Shown: positions 6,683-15,583 of the stretch, in pieces
Layout: each line of letters opens with the position of its first letter
How positions within the stretch are numbered: position 1 is the stretch's first letter
Source: Lachnospira sp. UBA5912
GTDB lineage: Bacteria > Bacillota > Clostridia > Lachnospirales > Lachnospiraceae
Length of the DNA stretch: 25,312 bases
Assembly: GCA_002435585.1 (NCBI GenBank)
Contig: DJDY01000214.1
Coordinates: 2,554 to 27,865 of the forward strand
Direction: 5' to 3'
Translations under genes and position numbers: made by a program
The notes under the pieces: model-generated
The model's input: the letters and a program-made list of their open reading frames with translations, nothing else
The model's database searches: none
What the model was told of the DNA's origin: nothing

Positions 6683-8647
6683 CTAAGCCGATATACTCTT
6701 ACCAGTATATAACTGATAGTACTTGCCCTTTTCTTCCATCAGCTGGTCATGTGTTCCACGTTCAATAATTCTTCCCTGCTCCATAACCATAATACAATCT
6801 GCATTACGTACTGTAGAAAGTCTGTGTGCTATAACGAAAGAAGTTCTTCCTGCCATAAGAGCATCCATGCCTTTCTGCACAAGTCTTTCAGTTCTTGTAT
6901 CGATAGAAGATGTCGCCTCATCAAGAATAAGAACAGGAGGGTCAGCTACTGCCGCACGTGCTATAGCTAAAAGCTGTCTTTGTCCCTGGCTTAAGTTAGC
7001 TCCACCACTGTGAAGCACTGTATTGTAGCCTTCTGGAAGACGTCTTATGAATCCATCAGCATTGGCAAGTCTTGCTGCTGCCATACACTCTTCATCTGTA
7101 GCATCCAGGCGGCCGTAACGTATATTCTCCATAATAGTCTCTGTAAACAGATTCGTATCCTGAAGAACTATGCCAAGACTTCGTCTTAAATCATCTTTCT
7201 TTATATGGTTGATATTAATACCATCATATCTTATCTTACCATCCTGTATATCATAGAATCTGTTGATAAGATTGGTAATAGTAGTCTTTCCGGCACCTGT
7301 ACTGCCTACAAATGCTATCTTCTGACCTGGTGTTGCATACATCTTGATATCATGAAGTACCATCTTGTCTTTATTATATCCAAAGTCAACATCATCAAAT
7401 GTAACATCACCCTCAAGTCTTCTGTAATCCACAGGCTTACCATCCATAGCTGGTCTTTTCCATGCCCACATCATAGTATTTTCCTTAGTTTCTTCAAGTT
7501 CCTTATCTTTGTTGTACTTTACATTAACAAGTTCAACCTTACCTTCATCAGTTTCAGGCTTTTCATCATATAATTCAAATACACGTCCGGCACCCGCCAT
7601 AGCCATAACTATACTGCTTACCTGCTGGCTTATCTGTGTTACAGGCTGTGTAAAACTCTTGTTAAGGCTTAAGAAAGCAACAAGTGTACCAATCGTAAGT
7701 CCTGAAAAATCACTGAGTGCTAATATACCACCAACAATAGCACATAACACATAGCTTATATTACCGATATTACCATTAACAGGCATAGTAATGTTTGCAA
7801 TTTTATTCGCGTTGTTAGCACTTTCACGAAGCGCATCATTAATCTTTCTGAACTGCTCTATACTTTCTTCCTCATGACAGAATACCTTTACAACCTTCTG
7901 TCCTTCCATCATTTCCTCAATATAAGCATTTACCTTACCGATATCCTTCTGCTGTTCAACGAAATATCTTCCAGAAAGATCACTAAGTTTAGACGTTACA
8001 TATAACATAATAATAACCATGATAACTGATACAATAGTAAGTGGAATATCAAGTACTATCATACTTACAAATGTAGAAACAAGCGTTATACATGAGTTAA
8101 TAACCTGTGGTATACTCTGGCTGATAAGCTGTCTTAATGTATCAATATCGTTAGTATACACAGACATGATATCGCCATGTGCATGTGTATCAAAATATCT
8201 TATAGGAAGTGATTCCATGTTAGCAAATAATTCAAATCTTAACTTCTTTAAAGTACCCTGTCCGACATTAACCATAATTCTATTATATATATATGAACAT
8301 AACACACCAACAAGCAGTACTGCTGAAAGCTTTATAATAGCTGATTCAAGAGGGGCATAGTCATGCACTGCGGACTGTGTAAGTGGAATTATATAGTTAT
8401 CAACCAGCTTCTGTATGAAAAGGGTAGCTGTAAGTGTTATAAGAGATGAAGCTACAATACATAACACAACAGCTATACATGAAAACTTATAATTCTTTAA
8501 AACATATCCCAATAATCTTTTCATAATATGGAGAGTATTCTTTTTATCATTTTTCCTGCCATTATTTTTATTATTTTCATTTTTATTATCTATTGACATG
8601 TCTGATTTATTCAACATTTTTTCTGGACTGTTACTATTATTACTCAT
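6683..8647 (-). CDS. ABC multidrug exporter half-transporter, canonical-ATPase subunit
   Basis: A 654-residue inner-membrane protein with six predicted transmembrane helices (about 55-345) and a C-terminal ATPase. The ATPase has Walker A GSTGAGKT (448-455), signature LSQGQ (552-556), Walker B LILD followed by catalytic E577, and switch H608. This set, with a glutamine in the signature, matches the catalytically complete subunit of heterodimeric exporters such as TM288, BmrD or LmrD. A hydrophilic Asn/Lys-rich N-terminus (1-40) and a Lys/Glu-rich insertion (about 365-410) before the ATPase are its main oddities. It overlaps the preceding exporter gene by 8 bases and has AGGAGG 8 bases before its ATG, so translation is coupled. 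It probably pairs with that protein to export drugs or other hydrophobic compounds. Confidence 0.93.
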   Translation of the reverse strand: MSNNSNSPEKMLNKSDMSIDNKNENNKNNGRKNDKKNTLHIMKRLLGYVLKNYKFSCIAVVLCIVASSLITLTATLFIQKLVDNYIIPLTQSAVHDYAPLESAIIKLSAVLLVGVLCSYIYNRIMVNVGQGTLKKLRFELFANMESLPIRYFDTHAHGDIMSVYTNDIDTLRQLISQSIPQVINSCITLVSTFVSMIVLDIPLTIVSVIMVIIMLYVTSKLSDLSGRYFVEQQKDIGKVNAYIEEMMEGQKVVKVFCHEEESIEQFRKINDALRESANNANKIANITMPVNGNIGNISYVLCAIVGGILALSDFSGLTIGTLVAFLSLNKSFTQPVTQISQQVSSIVMAMAGAGRVFELYDEKPETDEGKVELVNVKYNKDKELEETKENTMMWAWKRPAMDGKPVDYRRLEGDVTFDDVDFGYNKDKMVLHDIKMYATPGQKIAFVGSTGAGKTTITNLINRFYDIQDGKIRYDGININHIKKDDLRRSLGIVLQDTNLFTETIMENIRYGRLDATDEECMAAARLANADGFIRRLPEGYNTVLHSGGANLSQGQRQLLAIARAAVADPPVLILDEATSSIDTRTERLVQKGMDALMAGRTSFVIAHRLSTVRNADCIMVMEQGRIIERGTHDQLMEEKGKYYQLYTGKSISA

Positions 8648-10475
8648 TATCTGCTCCTCCTTTCACATCATCCGCAAGCTGTACATCTGCGGGCTGATTA
8701 TTATTTTCTACACTTTGATTAACGTTTTTATCTTCTGACTGTTCATCAAAATCGCCACCGCCCTGTGTCTGGACTTCATATATCTCGCGATATACTTTAT
8801 TGCTTTCTATAAGCTTATCATGTGTATCAAACCCACTGACTATTCCGTTATCAAGTACAAGTATTCTGTCTGCATCCTGAATACTTGATATTCTCTGTGA
8901 TACTATAAGCTTGGTAGTTCCAGGTATCTTTGTAGCAAACGCCCTCTTTATCTTAGCATCTGTAGCTGTATCTACCGCACTTGTTGAATCATCAAGTATA
9001 AGAACCTTTGGATGCTTAAGGAGTGCTCTTGCAATACATAATCTCTGTCTTTGTCCACCAGAAACGTTGGTTCCACCCTGTTCTATCCACGTATTATACT
9101 TATTCGGCATACGTTCAATAAACTCATCAGCACAAGCCTGCCTGCATGCTTCTATACACTCTTCTTCGGTTGCGTTATCATCACCCCATCTTAAGTTATC
9201 AAGAATAGTTCCTGAGAATAAAACATTTTTCTGAAGAACAACAGATACTTCATCTCTAAGTGTTTCTATGTCATATTTTCTTACATCAACTCCACCGACA
9301 CATACACTGCCATCCTTGACATCATACAGACGGCTTATAAGATTAACAAAGCTTGACTTGCCACATCCTGTTCCGCCTATAATTCCAATAGTTTCACCCG
9401 GATTAATATGTATATCTATATCGTGAAGTGTATCTGTCTTACTATCCTTCTTATATACAAAATCTACATGATTGAAATCTATTCTTCCATCAGCAACTTC
9501 CATAACTGGTGTATCCGGATTAGTTATATCAGCTTTTTCATTAAGTACCTCTGCTATACGTCTCGCGCTGGCCACACTCATAGATACCATAACGAATACC
9601 ATGGAAAGCATCATAAGAGACATCATCATACTCATTACATACGAAAACATAGATGTAAGATTACCTGTTGTCATACTTCCATTAGCTATAAAGTGTGCTG
9701 CAAACCATGAAAGAGCAATAACACTTGCATATATGACAAACATCATAACCGGGTTGTTAAAGGCAAGCCATGATTCTGCCTTTACAAATGTATTATAAAG
9801 ACTTGTAGCAGCCTTCCTGAACCTATCATTCTCATAATCTTCTCTTACAAATGCCTTAACTACACGAATACCTGAAATATTTTCCTGTACGCTTGCATTA
9901 AGATTATCATACTTTGCAAAACCTTCTGTAAATATAGGTGTTACCTTATATATAATAAAGAAAAGTACGAATCCAAGCAGTATAAGTGCGACTAAGAATA
10001 TCATGCTCATGGTTGGATTAATAATGAAGCACATAACCATACTGCATATCATCATAAGTGGTGCTCTTACAGCTATTCTAAGAAGCATCTGGTACGCATT
10101 CTGTACATTGGTAACATCTGTTGTCATACGTGTAATAAGACCTGCTGTACTATACTTGTCAATGTTGGAAAATGCAAAATTCTGTATGTTAGTATATATT
10201 CCTTCTCTTAAGTTACAGGCAAAACCAGTCGATGCACTTGCTGCATATTTTCCTGCCTGTATACCACAGAACAGACTGACAAATGCAAGTACAATCATAA
10301 TTCCACCATATATATATACATTTTTCATATCTCCTGCCTGTATACCCTTATCTATAATACTTGCTGTGACAAATGGTATAAGAATCTCCATAAGCACTTC
10401 AAATATAATATAGATAGGAGCTTTAATTGAATCTTTCTTGTACTGGCCTACAAAGGCTGACAGTGTTTTAATCAT
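8640..10475 (-). CDS. ABC multidrug exporter half-transporter, degenerate-ATPase subunit
   Basis: A 611-residue membrane protein with six predicted helices (about 20-300) and an ATPase domain. Walker A is GGTGCGKS (367-374) and the signature is canonical VSGGQ (471-475). The residue after Walker B (LILD) is D496 rather than Glu, and the switch position is Q527 rather than His. This is the known pattern of the degenerate-site subunit of heterodimeric exporters (TM287, BmrC, LmrC type), so it is expected to bind ATP at one non-hydrolysing site and to need the downstream protein as partner. The C-terminal 40 residues are an acidic, Asn/Gln-rich tail. GAGGAA lies just before the ATG. The gene follows a MarR regulator by 68 bases. 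Confidence 0.93.
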   Translation of the reverse strand: MIKTLSAFVGQYKKDSIKAPIYIIFEVLMEILIPFVTASIIDKGIQAGDMKNVYIYGGIMIVLAFVSLFCGIQAGKYAASASTGFACNLREGIYTNIQNFAFSNIDKYSTAGLITRMTTDVTNVQNAYQMLLRIAVRAPLMMICSMVMCFIINPTMSMIFLVALILLGFVLFFIIYKVTPIFTEGFAKYDNLNASVQENISGIRVVKAFVREDYENDRFRKAATSLYNTFVKAESWLAFNNPVMMFVIYASVIALSWFAAHFIANGSMTTGNLTSMFSYVMSMMMSLMMLSMVFVMVSMSVASARRIAEVLNEKADITNPDTPVMEVADGRIDFNHVDFVYKKDSKTDTLHDIDIHINPGETIGIIGGTGCGKSSFVNLISRLYDVKDGSVCVGGVDVRKYDIETLRDEVSVVLQKNVLFSGTILDNLRWGDDNATEEECIEACRQACADEFIERMPNKYNTWIEQGGTNVSGGQRQRLCIARALLKHPKVLILDDSTSAVDTATDAKIKRAFATKIPGTTKLIVSQRISSIQDADRILVLDNGIVSGFDTHDKLIESNKVYREIYEVQTQGGGDFDEQSEDKNVNQSVENNNQPADVQLADDVKGGADNE

Positions 10476-10543
10476 ATTCTTCCTCTTTTCTGCACACTTT
10501 CTTTATAACAGGTTTGTGCCATGTGTGCACTGACACTAATCTG

Positions 10544-10981
10544 CTAGTTTTCCAGTCTTACGTTATCATATATCTTTTGTAATAAGCGGTGCAGTTCTTC
10601 TTTTTCTTTTTCATCAAGACTTGACAGAAACCATTCCTCTTTTTTCACCATATTAACCCATGCATGCTTGCATACTTCACGACCCTTATCGGTAAGTTTT
10701 ACATGTTTTACTCTCTTATCATCAGGCACATAAAAGCTTTCTATCATATCTTTTTTTTCGAGTCTTGCAACAATACCTGCAATCGTTGCCTGTGCCACGC
10801 CAAAATGTTTCTCAAGTTCCTTAAGCGTTATACATTCATTATATGTCTCACTTATTATTATAAGCAGCTTTATCTGTGAAGCAGTCATATCATCACACTT
10901 AAGGTCTTTGTTCGCACTTCTCCCAAGTATATCGTTGAGTCGTTTTATAAGCTCTCCACTATGAAGTTTTTCTCTTGTCAC
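10544..10981 (-). CDS. MarR-family transcriptional regulator
   Basis: A 145-residue dimeric winged-helix regulator starting with GTG (10979-10981), supported by AGGA about 8 bases upstream. The wHTH core is clear: TASQIKLLIIISE, LKELEKHFGVAQATIAGIVARLEKKDMIES (about 52-82), then the wing with DDKRVKHVKLTDKG. MarR proteins usually repress an adjacent efflux operon and release DNA on binding a phenolic or drug-like ligand. Its position as first gene of the exporter operon, with palindromic sites over the operon promoter, suggests autoregulation and control of the two ABC genes. The ligand is unknown. Confidence 0.93.
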   Translation of the reverse strand: MTREKLHSGELIKRLNDILGRSANKDLKCDDMTASQIKLLIIISETYNECITLKELEKHFGVAQATIAGIVARLEKKDMIESFYVPDDKRVKHVKLTDKGREVCKHAWVNMVKKEEWFLSSLDEKEKEELHRLLQKIYDNVRLEN

Positions 10982-11082
10982 GTATACATCCTTTCCTTAC
11001 CCAATATATAAATAAAATGAAATAAAAGCATAAAAATAGCTGCACCCCACATATCATATCCGCTATAACATATATAACGAAA

Positions 11083-11096
11083 ACAAGTATACTTGT
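11083..11096. promoter_or_regulatory. 14-bp palindrome, candidate second MarR site
   Basis: ACAAGTATACTTGT is a perfect palindrome located about 20 bases downstream of the predicted transcription start, in the leader of the marR operon. AT-rich palindromes of this style are typical MarR-family targets. Its sequence differs from the inverted repeat over the promoter, so it could instead be bound by another regulator. Confidence 0.45.
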
Positions 11097-11120
11097 GAGT
11101 TGCAACTAATGTGCTTTAAT

Positions 11121-11164
11121 ATAATACACATTCAACAGCGCACTGTCAATAGCACGCTGTTGAA
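11121..11164 (-). promoter_or_regulatory. Promoter of the marR-ABC operon with overlapping inverted-repeat operator
   Basis: On the minus strand TTGACA (11144-11149) and TATTAT (11121-11126) are separated by 17 bases. A perfect 10-bp inverted repeat, TTCAACAGCG at 11131-11140 and CGCTGTTGAA at 11155-11164, brackets the -35 box: one arm lies upstream of it and one lies in the spacer. A protein bound here would block polymerase, which fits repression by the adjacent MarR protein. Confidence 0.75.
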
Positions 11165-11237
11165 CCGTCCATATTTTATATTTTCTTAATTAATTTTAAT
11201 TTTAATTTTTAATAATACCTTTTACAACTGGTTACAG

Positions 11238-14117
11238 CTACATACCATAATGCTCTTTGAGCACTTCGCATATATCCTTAAGGCTGACCGGTTTAGATAT
11301 ATATCCATTCATACCGGCCTCCATACATCTCTGCCTGTCACTCTCAAATGTATTAGCAGTCATTGCAAATATAAGTATATCTTTATCCTGTCTGCCTGAC
11401 TTTCTTATGCATCTGGTTGCCTCAACACCATCCATAACCGGCATCTGCATATCCATAAATATGGCAATATACTCATTCACTGCTGAATTCATATATTTTT
11501 CAACACCACTTTTACCATTATCTGCCCAGTCAACATGAAGTCCTATGCTTTCAATCAGTTCTATTGCTATCTGTGCATTAAGTGCATTATCCTCTACAAG
11601 AAGTACCTTCTTACCTGCATAACCCTTAACCGTATCAGAATCCACGCTGGTGATATCATCCTTGACAGAACGAAGAATCAGTTCCTTCTGTCTGTCAGAT
11701 GCTGCTCTGAATGGTATATCTACCATAAATGTTGAGCCTTTACCCTCTTCACTTTCAACTGACAGTTTTCCATTCATAAGTTCTGTAAGACCTTTAACAA
11801 CAGACATTCCAAGACCGGTTCCTTCTGTTACTGATATACGGCTGTCTTCAGCTCTTGTATATTCCTCACATATATGCTTAAGAAACTCTCTACTCATACC
11901 TATTCCGTTATCCGTACAAGTAAAACGATACATTTCTTCATCAAGTTTTTTAATACTTACTTTAATGCTTCCTTTGCTATCTGTATACTTAATTGCATTG
12001 GATACTATATTAACAACAATCTGTCTATATCTGTTAGAATCGCCTACAACAACTGCATCTATTGCATCATTATCTATAACAATATTCTGTTCCTTCTTTT
12101 CTGCAAGCGGCTTTAAAAGATTAACACTTTCCTCAACACATTCACCTATATTGAAAGCCTTTTGTGAAAGTTCCATATGTCCATATTCTAGCTGGTTAAT
12201 ATCAAGAATAGAATTAACTAGAGTCAGAAGATAAGTTCCCTCTGTTGTTATATTATCAAGTGCATTATCAAGCTTGTCAGGATTATGTTTATATTTACGC
12301 GCTATCTGTGTCATGCCAAGCACAACATTAAGTGGTGTCCTGATATCATGACTCATCTTAGAAAAGAAGTTCAGCTTGGCATCGTTGGCCTTCTTGGCTT
12401 CTGTAAGTGCAAGTGATAACTGGTCAGATATATGTCTCTGTCTGTTCTTTGCCACTACAGACTGTATATATAACAGTATGAAAAATAGTAATGCAAATGC
12501 TACGGCCACAGTCGCAAACAAATATATCGGATTATCAAAAAGATATGCTATAAACGTAGGTTCATTTTCATTTTCAAGATAATTCTGTACAATCTCATAG
12601 CTTTTCTGTGCTGCTACTTCTTCAAGAGTTTTATCCCATATTCCATAAAAATTATAATTATCTGATGACTTAACACCCATGCATATATTAACAAGTGCTC
12701 CTGGCACTATATCTACACTAAAACGGTTCTGCGTATCATTGCGTGCAAGCTTCTGCGCTGTATAACTAAAAAGTAAGGCTCCGTCTACCTTGCCATCTTT
12801 TATCTGTTCAATACATTGTTGTGTACCATCAACAGATGATAATTCAGCCTGTGACCATGCATCGCTGATAGCTTCTTTCATATCAGCATTATCGCCAACA
12901 ACTGCTATCTTGTTTATCCTTGGCGAAGCTCCTCTTCTCCTTACTACAGATAAAGTTGTCGTTGTATACGGGTTAGTAGCTTTATATATGTATTTCCCAT
13001 TATTTCCATAATATCCGTACATATCCATCCATATATCAACAGCACCATCTGATAAAATCTGTTCATATTCAGCTTTTGTAGATACGTATATTATCTTATA
13101 GTCAAGATCTAACTTTTCAGCTGTAGCTATAAACATATCAGCTGCAATACCACAAGGCTTTCCATTATCATACCACGAATAAGGGTTATTATCAGGATTC
13201 ATAACTGCCCGTATTACTGTGCCATCTTCCCTCATCTGTTCAAGAAGAGCTTCCTCATCAGATGTCAGCCTTGTATTAGAACTTGGTGAACCATAATACA
13301 TATTGTACAGATCACTTCTCCAGTTTGGATTCTTTATATTCATGGCATCTATAGCCTTATCTATGTTCTCTAACACAGACTTATCTTCTTTTCTTGCCAT
13401 GAAGTAATATGGTGTCTCACCAAAATCTTCAACTATCTGTTCATCTTCCGGTGTGCTTATATAGCTGCTAACAAGTGCATCAACATCTCCACTTATGAGT
13501 GCATTAGCAAGTTCAGTTGGCGTATCATAATATATTATTTCACACGAAAATCCTTTATGCTCTACAAACTGTTTAAAGCTGTCATTATATGTATGTCTTG
13601 TAAGAAGCCCTACCCTAAGACCATCATACGTTGAGTAATCTCCTGCAACCACCTTGTCATTGCCAACCTTTACGTTCATACAAGTCTTAGCTGTTATTGC
13701 CGGATGCTTGGAAAAACAGAACTCTTCTTCACGTTCTGCGGTTTTTCTGGCTGCTGTATATATATCCAGTTCGCCATTTCTTAACATCTGTTCACACTCA
13801 TTAGCACTCTTATCATAGCCAGCATATGAAAATGTACACTGCATATAATGAGATATATCCTGCATCATCTCATATCCATAACCATACATCTTTCCATTCT
13901 CATCCTGCATATTATAACAATCAAAAGCATAATAAGCCACTCTGTAATCTGGCGTATATGAACTTGGAACCTCTTCAGCATATGCTTCCGATATATATGC
14001 TGCATTTGTAATCGCGTTATAATTCACTGCATATACAGGCGCTACACATAATATTACCTGTATTGTAACTAATAATAATACAATTATTCTTTTAAAATAC
14101 ACACTTCTCTTGTTCAT
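11238..14117 (-). CDS. Hybrid sensor histidine kinase with two extracellular solute-binding domains and a receiver domain
   Basis: A 959-residue membrane sensor. Order of parts: signal/anchor helix (about 8-30); first family-3 solute-binding-like domain (about 55-275); second one (about 300-520, including a [30 protein letters not shown] start); transmembrane helix (about 531-552); HisKA with phospho-acceptor H590 in [10 protein letters not shown]; HATPase with an N-box near [17 protein letters not shown] and GTGLGMS; and a C-terminal receiver (about 835-955) with phospho-acceptor D889 in [11 protein letters not shown]. The binding domains suggest detection of a small polar ligand such as an amino acid. 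It follows the HD-GYP response regulator by 95 bases, which is its likely partner. Confidence 0.92.
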   Translation of the reverse strand: MNKRSVYFKRIIVLLLVTIQVILCVAPVYAVNYNAITNAAYISEAYAEEVPSSYTPDYRVAYYAFDCYNMQDENGKMYGYGYEMMQDISHYMQCTFSYAGYDKSANECEQMLRNGELDIYTAARKTAEREEEFCFSKHPAITAKTCMNVKVGNDKVVAGDYSTYDGLRVGLLTRHTYNDSFKQFVEHKGFSCEIIYYDTPTELANALISGDVDALVSSYISTPEDEQIVEDFGETPYYFMARKEDKSVLENIDKAIDAMNIKNPNWRSDLYNMYYGSPSSNTRLTSDEEALLEQMREDGTVIRAVMNPDNNPYSWYDNGKPCGIAADMFIATAEKLDLDYKIIYVSTKAEYEQILSDGAVDIWMDMYGYYGNNGKYIYKATNPYTTTTLSVVRRRGASPRINKIAVVGDNADMKEAISDAWSQAELSSVDGTQQCIEQIKDGKVDGALLFSYTAQKLARNDTQNRFSVDIVPGALVNICMGVKSSDNYNFYGIWDKTLEEVAAQKSYEIVQNYLENENEPTFIAYLFDNPIYLFATVAVAFALLFFILLYIQSVVAKNRQRHISDQLSLALTEAKKANDAKLNFFSKMSHDIRTPLNVVLGMTQIARKYKHNPDKLDNALDNITTEGTYLLTLVNSILDINQLEYGHMELSQKAFNIGECVEESVNLLKPLAEKKEQNIVIDNDAIDAVVVGDSNRYRQIVVNIVSNAIKYTDSKGSIKVSIKKLDEEMYRFTCTDNGIGMSREFLKHICEEYTRAEDSRISVTEGTGLGMSVVKGLTELMNGKLSVESEEGKGSTFMVDIPFRAASDRQKELILRSVKDDITSVDSDTVKGYAGKKVLLVEDNALNAQIAIELIESIGLHVDWADNGKSGVEKYMNSAVNEYIAIFMDMQMPVMDGVEATRCIRKSGRQDKDILIFAMTANTFESDRQRCMEAGMNGYISKPVSLKDICEVLKEHYGM

Positions 14118-14212
14118 TTAAACCCTTTTAATCATTATCTTCCTACTAAATAGCACCAAATGACCATATATTTAAAGTCATATATAAAAACCATACATAT
14201 ATAAACTATATT

Positions 14213-15337
14213 TTAAGAAACTTCTTTATTCTTATTATCTGGTCTGCCTTCTTTTAACGTCCATCTTAATATATCATTCTTTGCGGCAGCAAAACATTCA
14301 AGAATATCTGGTGAAAACACACCACATTCACCATCATATATCATCTTAATGGCATGCTCAACATCATATGCCTGCTTATATACTCTCTTACTTATAAGTG
14401 CATCATATACATCTACAACAGATACTACCTGCGCCCATAATGGAATCTCATCACCTTTTTTGCCATCAGGATATCCCTTACCATCGTATCTTTCATGATG
14501 ATATCTGCATATATCCCAGCAATATTTAAAGAAATCACTATCTTCCATCTTGAATCTGTCTAATATATCACAGCCTATAGTTGTATGAGTCTTCATAATC
14601 TCGAACTCTTCCGGTGTAAGTCTTCCTGGCTTTAAAAGAATCTTATCAGGTATACCAATCTTTCCAATATCGTGAAGTGCCGATGCTGATACCATCTGGT
14701 CTATATCATCTTTTGTATAATTACATTCAGGATGCATTCTGACCCATGTTTCAAGCATAATCCTTGTAAATGTTGACACCCTCTTTATATGCTCGCCTGA
14801 CTCAAGGCTTCTGAATTCAACAACTGAACTTAATGCGTTAATAAGGAATTCGTTATTCTTCTCAAGCTTTGACTGTGATTCAATAAGTGCTCTGTTCTTG
14901 TTAGCCAGCATCTCTTTCATATTGTTACGCTGCTGATACAATTCTATGATATTAAGTGCTCTTCGTACTACAACCCTTTCAACAACCGGCTTATATATAA
15001 TATCAGCAACTCCATATTCATATGCCTGTTCATCGCTCTGTGCCGTTGCTTCCCCTGTTATCATAATAACAGGAATCTTCTCAAGCAGCTCTTCATCTTT
15101 CATATACTCAAGTACTTCCATACCTGACTTCTTTGGCATAACAAGATCAAGAAATATAAGTACAAGACCATCCTCGCACTTACTCATGCTATCAGCTTCA
15201 CGGATATTCTCCTGCTTTATAAGTTCTATCGTCTGTTCACCATCTGCCGCCTCAAGAATCTCATATCTGTTCTTAAACATCTCTTTTAGTAAACTTCTGT
15301 TTATCTCGGCATCATCTGCTATAAGTATTTTCTGCAT
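14213..15337 (-). CDS. Response regulator with HD-GYP output domain
   Basis: A 374-residue cytoplasmic protein: N-terminal receiver (about 1-125) with acidic D8/D9, phospho-acceptor D64 in FLDLVMP, T94 and K116, a coiled linker (about 130-165), and an HD-GYP domain (about 170-345). The latter has H183, H222-D223 in LHDIGK, H251, H280-H281 and the signature DGKGYPDG (285-292). The RpfG-like architecture predicts phosphorylation-controlled cyclic-di-GMP hydrolysis, inferred from the family. The ATG at 15335-15337 is chosen because GGAGG lies 5 bases upstream; an in-frame upstream extension of 18 residues is hydrophobic and unlike a receiver. The hybrid kinase gene follows downstream. Confidence 0.92.
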   Translation of the reverse strand: MQKILIADDAEINRSLLKEMFKNRYEILEAADGEQTIELIKQENIREADSMSKCEDGLVLIFLDLVMPKKSGMEVLEYMKDEELLEKIPVIMITGEATAQSDEQAYEYGVADIIYKPVVERVVVRRALNIIELYQQRNNMKEMLANKNRALIESQSKLEKNNEFLINALSSVVEFRSLESGEHIKRVSTFTRIMLETWVRMHPECNYTKDDIDQMVSASALHDIGKIGIPDKILLKPGRLTPEEFEIMKTHTTIGCDILDRFKMEDSDFFKYCWDICRYHHERYDGKGYPDGKKGDEIPLWAQVVSVVDVYDALISKRVYKQAYDVEHAIKMIYDGECGVFSPDILECFAAAKNDILRWTLKEGRPDNKNKEVS

Positions 15338-15583
15338 GCTGACCTCCATCATAACAATAAGGATACTATGCAGAAATAATCTGTATAGCATCCTTTAATC
15401 GTAAGCTTCTCCCGCTTAATCTATGCACTTTATATAAATATAACAATGTTTGGGCTTATAATAAATACATCAAAATACAATCCCTAATATATTCTTATTA
15501 TTTATATTAATTCACACTCAATGCTACAATTATTTTACCTATCGTACCATATTACCAGGATAAAAGCAACAAAATAATTGCAA

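Larger units (their letters stand above)
10982..11237. other. Regulatory region upstream of marR-ABC operon
   Basis: This 256-base gap contains the operon promoter and an overlapping inverted repeat (11121-11164) plus a second palindrome (11083-11096). Next to the kinase stop codon is a run of AATTTT-type repeats (about 11188-11213). No convincing terminator for the kinase gene is visible. Confidence 0.6.

Noticed and set aside
11188..11213. AATTTT-type tandem repeats after the kinase stop codon
   Set aside because: A short low-complexity AT stretch; too short and simple to call a CRISPR, iteron or regulatory array.
11650..12234. A 194-codon plus-strand frame opposite the histidine kinase
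   Set aside because: It is antisense to a clear, conserved kinase domain, its composition follows from that gene, and no ribosome site or family was seen. Other plus-strand frames inside aspS, glyA, the ABC genes and the helicase are rejected for the same reason.
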